Shown here piece after piece: positions 44,801 to 54,895 of a stretch of 64,000 nucleotides of DNA (positions are counted from its first letter, which is position 1; every line of letters starts with the position of its first letter). Both the position numbers and the translations under genes were made by a program. Below the pieces are notes generated by a model. The model saw nothing but the letters and a program-made list of their open reading frames with translations, ran no database searches and was not told the DNA's origin. This stretch comes from Brevibacillus dissolubilis (GTDB lineage: Bacteria; Bacillota; Bacilli; Brevibacillales; Brevibacillaceae), in NCBI RefSeq assembly GCF_006170445.1, contig NZ_VCNA01000001.1:1-64000 (forward strand). The letters are read 5' to 3'.

Positions 44801-45722
44801 TGGTGTCGGTGTAGGGATGCAGGGAGCGTTACTGAAGAATGATGACATCCATATTTTCAGCAAAGTGATGGAGCCAAAAGTGGAAGCAACCTGGCTGCTT
44901 GATACCCTGACAAAGCAAGATCCATTAGACTTCATGGTCTTGTGCTCTTCTGCGATCACCATGATCGGCGGAAGTGGCAGCGGCAGTTACTCAGCGGCTA
45001 ATGCATATTTGGATGCGTACTCCGATTACCGGAACAGACAGGGACGCCAGACGATCACGATCAACTGGCCGGCCTGGGATAAAGACGGCATGATTGAGAT
45101 GGCAAAAATCGACCGTGACAAGCAGCTCTTTGATATCATTTCCCCGGAAGATGCGATCGCAGCGTTTCATAACATCTTGAGCCATCCACAAAACAAAACC
45201 ATTGTCGGGGAATTAAATGACGCAAGCTCGATCTTTCAGCTTGGCGACTTATTACCGTTTTCCCTTTCTGACGAATTGAAAACCGAAATAGCTAAAAAAG
45301 TTGATCCAAAACAGAAATCAACCGCTGTGAAAGCAAATAGAAAATTGGCTCCGGTCAAACTGACAGGCAGAAAAGATCAGAATTTCTCAGAGATTGAGAA
45401 AGAAATTGCGACAATCTGGGGAGATGTCCTGGGATTTGAGGAATTCAGCATCTATGATAACTTTTTCGAGATTGGCGGGGATTCCATCTTGATGACCAAG
45501 GTTCACGCACAAATCGAGGCCAAATTCCCCGGTCAAGTAAAAGTAACGGATCTGTTTGGGTTCCCGAACATTTCAAAGCTTGCGCAATTCATCGCATCAA
45601 ACGACACAGCAGAGGTTCCGCTCAACGAAAACCCTGAGGCAAAAGTGGAAATTTCTGATCTCCTCGATCAACTAGAGAACGGCACACTGTCCATGGAACA
45701 AGCCCTGGATTTATTCAAATAA
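41835..45722 (+). CDS. PKS1: KS - KR - ACP, no AT
   Basis: 1295 residues. KS (30-450) with TACSSS (Cys near 199), EAHGSGT and NIGHLD, all intact. A linker stands where an AT would sit. KR (640-1110) with GGLGRIG near 890 and the catalytic Ser/Tyr in CSSA and SYSAANAY. ACP Ser in IGGDSIL near 1216. No DH or ER, so it leaves a beta-hydroxyl. The C-terminal helix LENGTLSMEQALDLFK and the N-terminus of PKS2 look like a docking pair. Receives the NRPS2 product. Confidence 0.93.
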   Translation: MPSLSFDDIHFDAIESKHKVNVTKVSQNDIAIIGMSVNFPQAANIFAFWNNLRSGKDCMRPIPKERKRDIDNYFRCIGQDPKSFQYEDGAYLDHLDHFDYKFFKLSPKEASLMDPNQRLFLQVAWETIEDAGYAGRLDGTRTGVYVGFGNDADYKKMIADIEPDALSLAVPGNLTSIIGSRISYMLDLKGPSMLVNTACSSSLVAVHLACQAIRNRECEMAIAGGVQLHLQPIRQAKVGIESKDNRTKTFDDSSDGTGGGEGIAAVLLKPLSKAIKDRDNIFAVIKGSAVNQDGSSVGITAPNAVAQEEVIVRAWQEAGIAPQTITYVEAHGSGTKLGDPIEIEGLARAFGRYTDRKQFCAVGSVKSNIGHLDSSAGIAGLVKTVLSLRNKEIPPSLHFNRPNRKIDFEETAVYVNDELTPWTDDLGPRRAGVSSFGMSGTNCHVIVEEFQPEETGTDDGYAQMVLPLSAKDTEDLQALVQGYIRFLQDQPAASLADISFTASTGRVHFGNRLAVVFDSRQDLLAKLTAIQHGGFEKLETTGVFYGEHKVVAVKNQEADFHELTEAEQAVLNQEAQHLIAQHPIDQAEMLEQISRLYVNGATVEWERLYDLDQRRKVSVVTYPFKKKRCWLNLSAKLAELGLEETPHRLYKTEWQQANTDEHGAGAVKNTGHVLVLKDGSRRSDDYVNELREAGFGVVEAELGDGYSKITGNRFTIRNTEADYDKLLLELQLAQVPLTHIAHLLSLSNEKEIQTIDQLRDSQQLGVYSLFHLGRALQKGHADKSLSLILISDYAHQVTGTEERINAESATLFGLTKSLMWECPMIRFRCMDTDDHTDMHHLMKELTSGHTEFMVSFRHNERYIEKVAKADLSAPSDSKVEMEKDGVYMITGGLGRIGREIGKYITSQAQVKLVMVNRTQMPPKDQWQAIADEATDESMTTIIKDLLSIEQSGSTVACYSADITSELQLSSVLEQVRKEHGPLKGIIHSAGVGVGMQGALLKNDDIHIFSKVMEPKVEATWLLDTLTKQDPLDFMVLCSSAITMIGGSGSGSYSAANAYLDAYSDYRNRQGRQTITINWPAWDKDGMIEMAKIDRDKQLFDIISPEDAIAAFHNILSHPQNKTIVGELNDASSIFQLGDLLPFSLSDELKTEIAKKVDPKQKSTAVKANRKLAPVKLTGRKDQNFSEIEKEIATIWGDVLGFEEFSIYDNFFEIGGDSILMTKVHAQIEAKFPGQVKVTDLFGFPNISKLAQFIASNDTAEVPLNENPEAKVEISDLLDQLENGTLSMEQALDLFK

Positions 45723-45735
45723 AGGGGGGAAAGAA

Positions 45736-48700
45736 ATGAAAGACCAAAAAATTGCCGAGCTAATCTTAGAAAATATCATCTCTGGAAATATCAAGAGAGA
45801 TGCTGGGATTAAACTGCTGGAAACGATCAAACAGGCTGATCAGGAAGATATCGCGATTATCGGCATGTCTGCCAAGCTGCCACTGGCTAACGATCTGAAT
45901 CAGTTCTGGAAGAACGTTGAAAACGGTGTGGATTGCATCACCGAGTTTCCAGAGAATCGCCAAGAGGACATGAACTGTTATCATTCTTTTATGAAAAAAG
46001 AAACCCCGGATATCCTCGAGGGCGGCTATTTAGACCAGATTGATCAATTTGACTATTCCTTTTTCCGTCTGACTCCCAAAGAAGCTTCCCTGATGAGCCC
46101 GAACCACCGTCTTTTCCTGCAGACGGTGTGGGAAACCATTGAAGATGCTGGCTATGGCGGGTCAAAGCTGGTCGGCAGTAAAACAGGGGTGTTCCTAGGA
46201 TATAGTGCGGATGAAATCTATGACTATAAAAAGATGATCTTTGATGTATCACCAGATTCTCTCTCAGAGGCGATGGTCGGTAATCTGTCATCCGTCATCC
46301 CGAGTCGGATCTCCTATTTGCTGGACTTGCGTGGGCCAAGTATCACAGTGGATACAGCCTGTTCTTCCTCCCTTGTCGCAATCCATATGGCGTGCCAGTC
46401 GATTAAGAATGGCGAATGCGATATGGCATTGGCAGGCGGCGTCCGAATTCATCTGATGAGACTGAAGGGTCTCGTCGATCTGGGAGTACAATCTCCCACC
46501 GGACGTACCAGAAGCTTTGACGATTCTTCCGACGGTACAGGCAGCGGAGAAGGTTCTGCGGCCATTCTGTTAAAACCACTCCGGCAAGCCATTAAAGATG
46601 GCGATCACATCTATGCTGTCATTAAGGGAAGTGCGACGAATCAAGACGGGGCCTCAGCAGGGATCACCGCTCCCAACGCAGTGGCTCAGGCAGAAGTCAT
46701 TGCGGAAGCCTTGAAAAATGCAAGAGTGAATCCGGAGACGATTTCCTACATAGAAGCGCACGGAACAGGTACAGAACTGGGAGACCCGATCGAGATCGAA
46801 GGGATTAGCCGAGCGTTTAAAAAATGGACGAACAAACGGCAATTCTGTGCTGTCGGATCTGTCAAAACCAACATTGCCCATCTGGACCACGCAGCAGGGA
46901 TCGTTGGACTGATCAAAGCAGTACTGATGCTCAAAAATAAGAAGATTCCACCCATTCTCCACTTCAAAACGCCGAACCGCAAAATTAACTTTGAAGAGAC
47001 ACCAGTCTTTGTCAATGAAAAGCTGGTGGATTGGGCTGAAGCAGCGGAGCATCCGAGAAGATGCGGTGTCAGTTCTTTTGGCATCAGCGGAACCAACTGC
47101 CACATGATCCTCGAAGAAGCGCCAAAGGCTGAGCCCACCGAGTCTTACAACCTGATGGCCCAAGGGCTTCATATTCTGACCCTGTCCGCGAAAAATCTAC
47201 GTTCACTGGAAAAATTACGGGAGCGCTACAGTCGATATGTAAAAGAATGCAGGGACGTGAATCTCAGCGACCTATGCTACACATCGAACACAGGTAGAGG
47301 CCATTATCAATACCGGCTGGCGTTCTTGGTGAATGGGATGCGCGATCTGCAGGAAAAATTGAATCAAATCGACTTGTACAGCCAATCTACTACGGTCTCT
47401 GGCGTATATCTGGGAGAGCATAAGCTTGTCTCAGGGAAGAAAGCAACCAAAAGTGAAACCGAACTGACCCAACAAGATATTCAAACTATCACAGATCTAG
47501 CGACGGAAAAGGTTGTCCAATACCGGCAGGACAACAACGGCTCCGCAGAGCAACTGCATGAACTGTGCGAGCTGTATGTAAAAGGGGCGAATGTCGACTG
47601 GGAGCAATTCTATGAACCCGAGCAACATCGCAAGTTGAGCCTTCCCGTCTATCCATTCTCAGATGACAGATGCTGGATTGAGATTCCGTTGCAGGAGAAC
47701 CCGGTTCCATTGGGTCACCAGATCACATGGGTCGCAGAGTCAGCGGTAGCTTCGACTGATGTGACTGCATGGGGAACGGTACTGATCATGCGCGGTGTAA
47801 GCAAGACCGTGGACGAACTGAGCCAGACACTTGTGACTGCCGGTAAACGGGTGATCACAGCAGAGTGGGGCGATACGACGAAACAGTTTGACGCAGATCA
47901 TTACCAGATAGACGGAACGCCTGAAGGATTTGATCTGTTGGCAGAATGGATACAGGCAGCAGGTGTCACTCACATCATTCACGCGTTGACATTGGGTGAG
48001 TCAGAGACAGCCGGGCAGCTTGACCGATTTACTCTCGATCAGAGCAAGGGAGTGGATTCCCTTTTTCATCTGACCCAATCACTCCTGCGCTCACATGTAT
48101 CCAACGTGCGTCTATTCTTGTTGGGAGAACAGGTCTATCAGGTGACGGGAAAAGAGAGTCGTCTGGCACCAGGCGCTTCTACTCTATTTGGATTGGCGAA
48201 AGTGGTGGGCGAAGAGTACCCGCAGTTTCCTGTCAAATCAATCGACGTGGATGCTTCTGCAGACGCAGGGCAGTTGATCGCGGAGATGAACAACGATGTT
48301 CGCGTGTATCAGGTGGCGTATCGGGATCACAAACGGTACGTGGAAGAATGCCGTCCATTGGATCAAACCGGACTGGCCTCGTCAGCAGGCGTGCCGCCGG
48401 TCAAAGAAGACGGTGTCTACGTAGTGACGGGCGGTATGGGCGGCATCGGGTATGAGATTGCGACATGGTTGACCCGGCAGGCACGGGTTAAGATCGCCTT
48501 AATCAACCGTAGCCCGCAACCCGATCTCGACAAGCTCCGCTCCTTAGAGGCATCTGGTTCACTCGTCCAGTATTTCCGTGCCGATGTGGCTTCCTACAGC
48601 GAGATCTCAGAGGCACTGCAACAGGTTCGTGAAGCATTCGGTCCTGTGAATGGTGTCATTCATGGCGCAGGGGTTGCAGGCGATGGCTACCTGATTCGCA

Positions 48701-50931
48701 AAGATTACGCCACGTTTGCTGGTGTGCTGTCTCCGAAGGTACGGGGTACATGGATTCTCGATCAGTTGACCCAAGGTGATCCACTCGACTTTTTCGTCTT
48801 GTTCTCATCCACGAATACGATGATGGGTGTACCGGGGCAGAGCGACTATACGGCGGCGAACAGCTTTTTGGATGCGTATGCCGCTTACCGTACCCGTCAA
48901 GGAAAACGGACATTAACCATCAACTGGCCGGCTTGGAAAGAGACAGGCATGGCAGCTCGCTACGGAATGAATCAGGATTACATTCTCAAAGCAATTGAGA
49001 CAAAGAAAGCGGTCGACATCTTCGGTCGACTGCTTGCAAGTAACCTGACCAATGTGATGGTTGGTGAATTTGTACCTGGAGGCACTTTCCTCGGACGAGG
49101 AATTGAGCAGATTCCTGTACGATTTGCCCCAGAGCTCGTCCAGTCCCTCAACACCCAGAAGACTGTCGGTACGATGGCGGGGACAACTGGTGAGGTGACA
49201 GATTCGATCAGCAACATCCAAGAACAGCTTCCAACCGCCGTGGACGAAAATACTCCGATCCTGATTGCTGCCACCACGCTTGTCGGACGGGATGATGGCT
49301 CTTATACGGTCATGGAACAAAAGCTCGGGGATGTCTGGGGCTTCGTCTTAGGATTTAAAGAGATCAATGTCTACGACGACTTTTATGATCTCGGAGGGGA
49401 TTCGCTAGAGGCTACGAGAATCATCAATCTCTTCCAAAAACAAGAGGGGATTACCATCGAGATGTCCGACTTTTTCAGTTGCTCCTCCCTGATGGAGCTT
49501 GCGAGCTGTGTGGAGACAGATTATGTGAAGCAGACAGAAAGCAAACCCGCGAAAAAGTATCCGCTCATCACAAAAGTAGCGGAACAGGAATATTACGCGC
49601 TCTCGTCTTCACAGAAGCGGTTGTTCATTCTCAATCAACTGGACAAGCAAGTAACCCAATATAATGAAGCGGCAGTCTTTAAGGTGATCGGCAGACTGGA
49701 TCAACCCAAGTTTGAGGGCACGATTCACAAACTAATTGCCAGACATGAGATGCTTCGGACATCATTTGAACTCATTGACGGTACCCCGGTGCAACGTGTC
49801 AATCCAACCGTGGATTTCCATATCGATTATGCTGACGCAAAAGAGTCTGAGATTCAGTCGGTCTTTACCCAATTTATCCAACCGTTTGATCTGAGCCAAG
49901 CACCCCTGATGCGGATCAAATATGTGAAGGTAGCGGATGATCAAGGCTACTTGATGTTTGATATGCATCACATCATTAGTGACGCGGCTTCAGCTGATCT
50001 GTTCATTCGGGAGTTTGTCCAGCTGTACCAAGGCTTGGATCTCCCGGCATTGCCTGTTCAGTTCAAGGATTATTCTCAATGGCATAATGATTTGCTCCAC
50101 CATGATTTCATCAAGCAACAGGAAACTTACTGGTTGCAGATCTTTTCTGATAAAGTACCAGTCCTGCGGTTGCCGCTGGATTATGCCCGCCCTGCCACAC
50201 GCAGCTTTGAGGGGGAGAAGGTCAGCCTCACGGTAGAGCGCCAAAGCCTTGAAGCAATCAGAGTAGTGACACAGGAAACGGGCATCACGATGTTTATGTT
50301 TATGCTGGCCGCTTACAACATCGCCCTGGCTAAATTCACCAACCAGGATGACATTGTCGTCGGGACGCCAGTCGCAGGCCGACCTGATGAAGTGCTGGAG
50401 AACGTGATCGGTGTGTTCATCAATACGCTGGCCTTGCGCAATAAGCCGGTGGGAACCAAGCAGATCAGAGCATTCCTGCAAGAAGTGAAGACCCATGCAT
50501 GGAATGCCTATGAGAATCAGGATTATCAGTTCGAAGATTTAGTCGACCAACTCTTGATCCCAAGAGATCCAAACAGAAATCCGCTGTATGATACCATGCT
50601 GTCCTTTCATCCGTACAATCTGGCTTCCATCACGATTGGTGACATGCAATTGATCCCCTGTGAAATGGACAGAGACACTACCAAATTCGATCTGGAACTC
50701 AGAGTTGTCGAAGAGAAGGATCAAATGCTCATGGAACTGCAATATTCCAAGGCATTGTTCAAGAAACAGACCATGGAACGTCTGCTGAAGGGACTTGCCC
50801 ATATCATGGGTCAAATGGTGAATAGTCCGGACACCGAAATCTCACAGGTATCCCTGTATGATGAACAGGAAGCAAGCCTTGTGTCAGAAAAACTGAAGTC
50901 TATGCAGGACTCTATTCTCAGCGATTTTTAA
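45736..50931 (+). CDS. PKS2-C: KS - KR - ACP - C, no AT
   Basis: 1731 residues. N-terminal docking helix (LILENIISGNIKRDAG). KS with DTACSSS (Cys near 208), EAHGTGT and NIAHLD. KR with GGMGGIG near 898 and SSTN/DYTAAN. ACP LGGDSLEA near 1221. A full LCL-type condensation domain (1270-1715) ends the protein, with HHIISDA near 1410 (Ala for the usual Gly). It should pass the polyketide chain to the amino acid on NRPS3. No AT; depends on the discrete one. Confidence 0.93.
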   Translation: MKDQKIAELILENIISGNIKRDAGIKLLETIKQADQEDIAIIGMSAKLPLANDLNQFWKNVENGVDCITEFPENRQEDMNCYHSFMKKETPDILEGGYLDQIDQFDYSFFRLTPKEASLMSPNHRLFLQTVWETIEDAGYGGSKLVGSKTGVFLGYSADEIYDYKKMIFDVSPDSLSEAMVGNLSSVIPSRISYLLDLRGPSITVDTACSSSLVAIHMACQSIKNGECDMALAGGVRIHLMRLKGLVDLGVQSPTGRTRSFDDSSDGTGSGEGSAAILLKPLRQAIKDGDHIYAVIKGSATNQDGASAGITAPNAVAQAEVIAEALKNARVNPETISYIEAHGTGTELGDPIEIEGISRAFKKWTNKRQFCAVGSVKTNIAHLDHAAGIVGLIKAVLMLKNKKIPPILHFKTPNRKINFEETPVFVNEKLVDWAEAAEHPRRCGVSSFGISGTNCHMILEEAPKAEPTESYNLMAQGLHILTLSAKNLRSLEKLRERYSRYVKECRDVNLSDLCYTSNTGRGHYQYRLAFLVNGMRDLQEKLNQIDLYSQSTTVSGVYLGEHKLVSGKKATKSETELTQQDIQTITDLATEKVVQYRQDNNGSAEQLHELCELYVKGANVDWEQFYEPEQHRKLSLPVYPFSDDRCWIEIPLQENPVPLGHQITWVAESAVASTDVTAWGTVLIMRGVSKTVDELSQTLVTAGKRVITAEWGDTTKQFDADHYQIDGTPEGFDLLAEWIQAAGVTHIIHALTLGESETAGQLDRFTLDQSKGVDSLFHLTQSLLRSHVSNVRLFLLGEQVYQVTGKESRLAPGASTLFGLAKVVGEEYPQFPVKSIDVDASADAGQLIAEMNNDVRVYQVAYRDHKRYVEECRPLDQTGLASSAGVPPVKEDGVYVVTGGMGGIGYEIATWLTRQARVKIALINRSPQPDLDKLRSLEASGSLVQYFRADVASYSEISEALQQVREAFGPVNGVIHGAGVAGDGYLIRKDYATFAGVLSPKVRGTWILDQLTQGDPLDFFVLFSSTNTMMGVPGQSDYTAANSFLDAYAAYRTRQGKRTLTINWPAWKETGMAARYGMNQDYILKAIETKKAVDIFGRLLASNLTNVMVGEFVPGGTFLGRGIEQIPVRFAPELVQSLNTQKTVGTMAGTTGEVTDSISNIQEQLPTAVDENTPILIAATTLVGRDDGSYTVMEQKLGDVWGFVLGFKEINVYDDFYDLGGDSLEATRIINLFQKQEGITIEMSDFFSCSSLMELASCVETDYVKQTESKPAKKYPLITKVAEQEYYALSSSQKRLFILNQLDKQVTQYNEAAVFKVIGRLDQPKFEGTIHKLIARHEMLRTSFELIDGTPVQRVNPTVDFHIDYADAKESEIQSVFTQFIQPFDLSQAPLMRIKYVKVADDQGYLMFDMHHIISDAASADLFIREFVQLYQGLDLPALPVQFKDYSQWHNDLLHHDFIKQQETYWLQIFSDKVPVLRLPLDYARPATRSFEGEKVSLTVERQSLEAIRVVTQETGITMFMFMLAAYNIALAKFTNQDDIVVGTPVAGRPDEVLENVIGVFINTLALRNKPVGTKQIRAFLQEVKTHAWNAYENQDYQFEDLVDQLLIPRDPNRNPLYDTMLSFHPYNLASITIGDMQLIPCEMDRDTTKFDLELRVVEEKDQMLMELQYSKALFKKQTMERLLKGLAHIMGQMVNSPDTEISQVSLYDEQEASLVSEKLKSMQDSILSDF

Positions 50932-50962
50932 GAAAACCAAGTACAGAATGGGAGAGAATAAC

Positions 50963-52726
50963 ATGGGTTTGAATATTATCGGAATATCAGCATTGTACCA
51001 TGACTCTGCATGCTGCCTTCTCCAAGACGGCGTATTGGTGGCAGCGGCAGAAGAAGAGCGATTCACCCGGATCAAGCATGACCCCTCCATGCCGGTGCAT
51101 GCGCTCCGATATTGTCTGGAGACGGCGGGTCTGTCCATTACGGATATCGATTGCATCGCGTACTATGAGTTTCCTGAGACCAAGCTGGCCCGCCAGCTTT
51201 GGTCCGGTTATGACATTGAGCAGCCTGATCTGAAAAAGCGGCTCGACCCGACCCGTCCGGAACGTGAAATCAGAGAACTGTTGGGCTATCACGGCCGGAT
51301 CGAATATGTCGGCCATCATCTTTCCCACGCGGCCAGCAGCTTTTATTTTTCCGGTTTCCAAGAATCTGCCATCATGACTGTTGACGGGGTCGGTGAGTGG
51401 GCGACGACTACATATGGCTACGGCAAAGATCATGAAGTCACGATGCTCGAGCAGGTGAATTTCCCGGACTCCATCGGTCTGCTCTACAGCGCCATAACGA
51501 GCTACCTGGGCTTTAAGGTTAACAGCGGCGAATATAAAGTAATGGGGCTTGCACCTTATGGAAAGCCGATCTACGCGGAGCAGCTCAGACAATTGATCAC
51601 CTTAAAAGAAAAAGGTCAGTACGAACTGGACCTGAGCTATTTTGACTTTATCTCCGGGAACAAAATGTACTCCGACAAACTCATAGAGCTGCTGGGACAG
51701 CCTCCACGCAAGCCAGAGACGGAAATCTCCCAATTTTATAAAGATATTTCCCGAAGTCTGCAATTGGTGCTCGAAGAAATCCTGCTGGAAAAAGTGAACT
51801 ACCTGTATGAGGTGACCAAGTCTGACAATCTGTGTCTGGCTGGCGGTGTTGCCCTTAACTGCGTAGCCAACGGAAAAATCAAGGAACAGGGACCATTCAA
51901 AAATCTGTTCGTGCAACCGGCTGCCAATGATGCGGGCTGCGCATTAGGTGCTGCTGCTGTGGCACACACCCGACTGTCCGGTCAAAGTATCGGTCAAAAA
52001 CAGATGGAGCATGTTTACCTCGGCGCGGAATACAGCAACAGTGAGATCAGACGCGTACTGGAAGCGACCTCCTTGAATTACGAAGATTACGACGGCGATA
52101 ACGACAAGCTGATTGAACGCACGGCCAGTCTGATTGCACACGGAAAAGTAATCGGCTGGTTCCAAGGCCGTATGGAATTCGGTCCGCGTGCATTGGGAGC
52201 GAGGTCGATTCTGGCAGATCCACGCGATCCAAAGATGCGTGACCTGATCAACGCCATGGTAAAAAAGAGAGAAGGCTTCCGTCCTTTTGCTCCTGCTGTG
52301 CTGGAAGAGAAGATGCTGGAACACTTTGCGTTGGATGCACCGTCTCCGTTCATGCTGCGGACATGCCAAGTCGTATCCCCGCTGGATTTGCCTGCGATCA
52401 CACACGTTGATGGCTCGGCACGGGTACAGACGGTGAGTGACAAGACGCATCCACTGTTTACTGCATTGATCCGTGAGTTTGACAAGCAGACTGGATGCCC
52501 GATCGTCTTGAATACGTCGTTTAACGTACGCGGGGAGCCGATCGTCATGACTCCCTATGATGCGATTGCCTGCTTTATCACCACGCAGATCGATTGCCTC
52601 GTTCTCGGTAATTTCGTCATCGAAAGATCGAAAAATTCCTTGGCCATGCTCAAAGTAATCGTCAATAACCTAAATGAAATCGAGAAGAGCTACGCTGTGT
52701 CAGACAGCTTGTATACGTTCATTTAA
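50963..52726 (+). CDS. Carbamoyltransferase (NodU/CmcH/TobZ family)
   Basis: 587 residues. The Kae1-like N-terminal domain has the metal-binding HHLSHAASSFY, TVDGVGEWAT and LAGGVALNCVANG. The YrdC-like C-terminal domain has FQGRMEFGPRALGARSILADPR and FRPFAPAVL. Moves a carbamoyl group from carbamoyl phosphate via ATP onto a hydroxyl (or amine) of the product. I prefer ATG 50963 (GNIIGIS-like start, GGGAGAG six bases upstream) over 50948. Confidence 0.93.
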   Translation: MGLNIIGISALYHDSACCLLQDGVLVAAAEEERFTRIKHDPSMPVHALRYCLETAGLSITDIDCIAYYEFPETKLARQLWSGYDIEQPDLKKRLDPTRPEREIRELLGYHGRIEYVGHHLSHAASSFYFSGFQESAIMTVDGVGEWATTTYGYGKDHEVTMLEQVNFPDSIGLLYSAITSYLGFKVNSGEYKVMGLAPYGKPIYAEQLRQLITLKEKGQYELDLSYFDFISGNKMYSDKLIELLGQPPRKPETEISQFYKDISRSLQLVLEEILLEKVNYLYEVTKSDNLCLAGGVALNCVANGKIKEQGPFKNLFVQPAANDAGCALGAAAVAHTRLSGQSIGQKQMEHVYLGAEYSNSEIRRVLEATSLNYEDYDGDNDKLIERTASLIAHGKVIGWFQGRMEFGPRALGARSILADPRDPKMRDLINAMVKKREGFRPFAPAVLEEKMLEHFALDAPSPFMLRTCQVVSPLDLPAITHVDGSARVQTVSDKTHPLFTALIREFDKQTGCPIVLNTSFNVRGEPIVMTPYDAIACFITTQIDCLVLGNFVIERSKNSLAMLKVIVNNLNEIEKSYAVSDSLYTFI

Positions 52727-52772
52727 TAACAGGAATGATGTCCGTCTATACACAAATGGAGGGTAATTTACG

Positions 52773-54872
52773 ATGAAAAGACCTGTAGATTCAATAGTAT
52801 CCATCGCTTCTGAATATGCGAACCTGATTATGACAGGAGAGGGAGATCCAGAAACCATTGCTTCGTTACGTGAGCAACTGGGCTTCACCGCCTCATCTCC
52901 GCAAGTAGACGACACAGCCGAAGCTCAAACATTCCGCAAAGCCTTGGACCCAAGTCGTGTGGGGATCTGGAAGCTGCAAAGCAAAAACGGAGAAGATCTG
53001 TTCGTAAGGGACCAAGCGTTTCAGAACGAGTTCTATCTCTGGGCCAAGAATAAAGAAATCCCTGCAAAGGGCGACAAATACCGGATTGCTTTTGCAGGGG
53101 AGTCCGTCGCAAGAGGCTTCTTATATGATCCGTTTATTACCCCGGCGATCCTTTTGGAAAAACTGTTGAATCTGAATGCATCCAGAGAGATTGAAGTGAT
53201 TGACCTTGCGAGAACAAGCATCAAAATCGCGGAATTGACAGAGGTTTGTTATTCTTCCGTCAATCTGAAGCCAGATGCCTTGGTCGTATTTGCCGGTAAC
53301 AACTGGAGAGATTCCATTTTACCGTTATCCGACAGCGAGATTGCTGACATGATCAAGGCAGGGGAGAAGGATGACAACTTCGAGAGCTTGCAATCCTTGA
53401 TGGAGGAAACATACAAGAATATCATCACCCCGTTCATGGATGCCTTGAAAGAAATTTCGGACAAGCACCAAATTCCTGTGTTTTTTATCATCCCTGAATT
53501 TAACCTGAAGGATTGGAAGTACAACTCCAATGAAAAAATTCTGACATGGCCGCATGGAAAAGCAGAAGAATGGTTTGCTCTCGTTCGGGATGCAGAGAGC
53601 GCTTTGCTTGAAAACGATTATGCCCGCTTAGAAGCGACCGCCCGCCAAATGATCGCTGTCAACGTGATTAATCCAAGCGGCTATCATCATCTGGCTCAGT
53701 GCAAGCTGCATGCCGGCAATCTGGAGGAAGCCAGAAAACATCTAGAGGCGGCCCGTGATACGATGGCTTATCAAGTCGGCTCCGTACCTGGAATTCTTTC
53801 CGTGATGAGAGACACCATTCTGGAGAAAGCAAGTCAACATCATATCCGTACGATCGACTTGCAGACCGTTTTCAAGGATCATTTGAACGGTGACATTCCG
53901 GGTAACGATCTATTTATCGACTACTGCCATTTGACTGTAGAGGGTATGAATATCGCGATGCAAGAGACAGCCAAGCAGCTGCTGCCCCTGATCGGAGAAA
54001 CCCTGGAAAAAACGATCAGCCCAAAAGAACTGAAAGGCGCTCAGGAAGTCATCGCGGTCGCTCACTTGTACGCGGCGATTCACAATGCCCATCGCGGCGG
54101 TCAGTCTTATGAGATGCTCTACTACCACAGCTCACAGGCGCTGCGCCATTCCAAAAACATCGTTTCCTTAATGACCAAATATATTGATATCGCGACAAGA
54201 AAGGTTCCGTGGGCGATCAATAAGAACTACACGGACATTTTCTCCGAAGGATTAAACGCCCAATACCCAATTCTTGTCCAATCCAAAGATTCTCAAATCA
54301 TGGATGTGGAATTGGTCACCGCCATGGTCAACGCTCTCAAAGAAACAGGCGTCGATATCCAAAAAGAAGTCGAACAACTCCGTATTAACGAGCATAAGCC
54401 ACGTCACAAGAAAGTAAACCTGCTCGAATCCTTCTATAAAGACACGTATTATCTCCATGAATTCGGCAACAATCCAGACCGGAATCTGAGCTATGTGAGA
54501 GCGATTGATCATCAGTCCCACTTCTACTTCGTCGCGGATCAGGAGAATGATGTATCGCTGGAACTCACCTTCCGCGTGCCGTACAAAGAATCCGTCAAGC
54601 AAGATGTTCGGATTCTATTCAACGGTACAGAAATCGGGAAGACAGCAGGATATGACGAGTGGAGCAACTTTACCTGCCGAGTCTCGAAGGGATTGCTGGC
54701 CGAGTCTGGTGTCAACACGATCACCATCGAGTGGCCGGTAACTGAAACCAACCGTAACCCGAAGGCGACCGATCTGGAAAAGCATTTTTCCGGTCTTCAT
54801 CTGCTGTCCCGCAAAAGCCGTCCATCCTACGGCGAAATCATGTTTTTCGCAGCAGGTACCGCAGAAGAATAA
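52773..54872 (+). CDS. SGNH-fold hydrolase/acyltransferase-like protein with TPR-like insert
   Basis: 699 residues, cytoplasmic. SGNH blocks: nucleophile in FAGESVARG (Ser near 110, GES for GDS), GNN near 175, and DYCHLTVEG (Asp-xx-His near 384). A helical repeat of TPR type sits in between (HHLAQCKLHAGNLEEARKHLEAA). The C-terminal 230 residues include a beta-rich part (VSLELTFRVPYKE, VRILFNGTEIG). Large for this superfamily. Next to the carbamoyltransferase and before NRPS3; it may hydrolyse or transfer an acyl/carbamoyl ester on the growing chain. No close named relative known to me. Confidence 0.7.
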   Translation: MKRPVDSIVSIASEYANLIMTGEGDPETIASLREQLGFTASSPQVDDTAEAQTFRKALDPSRVGIWKLQSKNGEDLFVRDQAFQNEFYLWAKNKEIPAKGDKYRIAFAGESVARGFLYDPFITPAILLEKLLNLNASREIEVIDLARTSIKIAELTEVCYSSVNLKPDALVVFAGNNWRDSILPLSDSEIADMIKAGEKDDNFESLQSLMEETYKNIITPFMDALKEISDKHQIPVFFIIPEFNLKDWKYNSNEKILTWPHGKAEEWFALVRDAESALLENDYARLEATARQMIAVNVINPSGYHHLAQCKLHAGNLEEARKHLEAARDTMAYQVGSVPGILSVMRDTILEKASQHHIRTIDLQTVFKDHLNGDIPGNDLFIDYCHLTVEGMNIAMQETAKQLLPLIGETLEKTISPKELKGAQEVIAVAHLYAAIHNAHRGGQSYEMLYYHSSQALRHSKNIVSLMTKYIDIATRKVPWAINKNYTDIFSEGLNAQYPILVQSKDSQIMDVELVTAMVNALKETGVDIQKEVEQLRINEHKPRHKKVNLLESFYKDTYYLHEFGNNPDRNLSYVRAIDHQSHFYFVADQENDVSLELTFRVPYKESVKQDVRILFNGTEIGKTAGYDEWSNFTCRVSKGLLAESGVNTITIEWPVTETNRNPKATDLEKHFSGLHLLSRKSRPSYGEIMFFAAGTAEE

Positions 54873-54895
54873 ATCAGGTTTGGGAGAAGCTGAAG

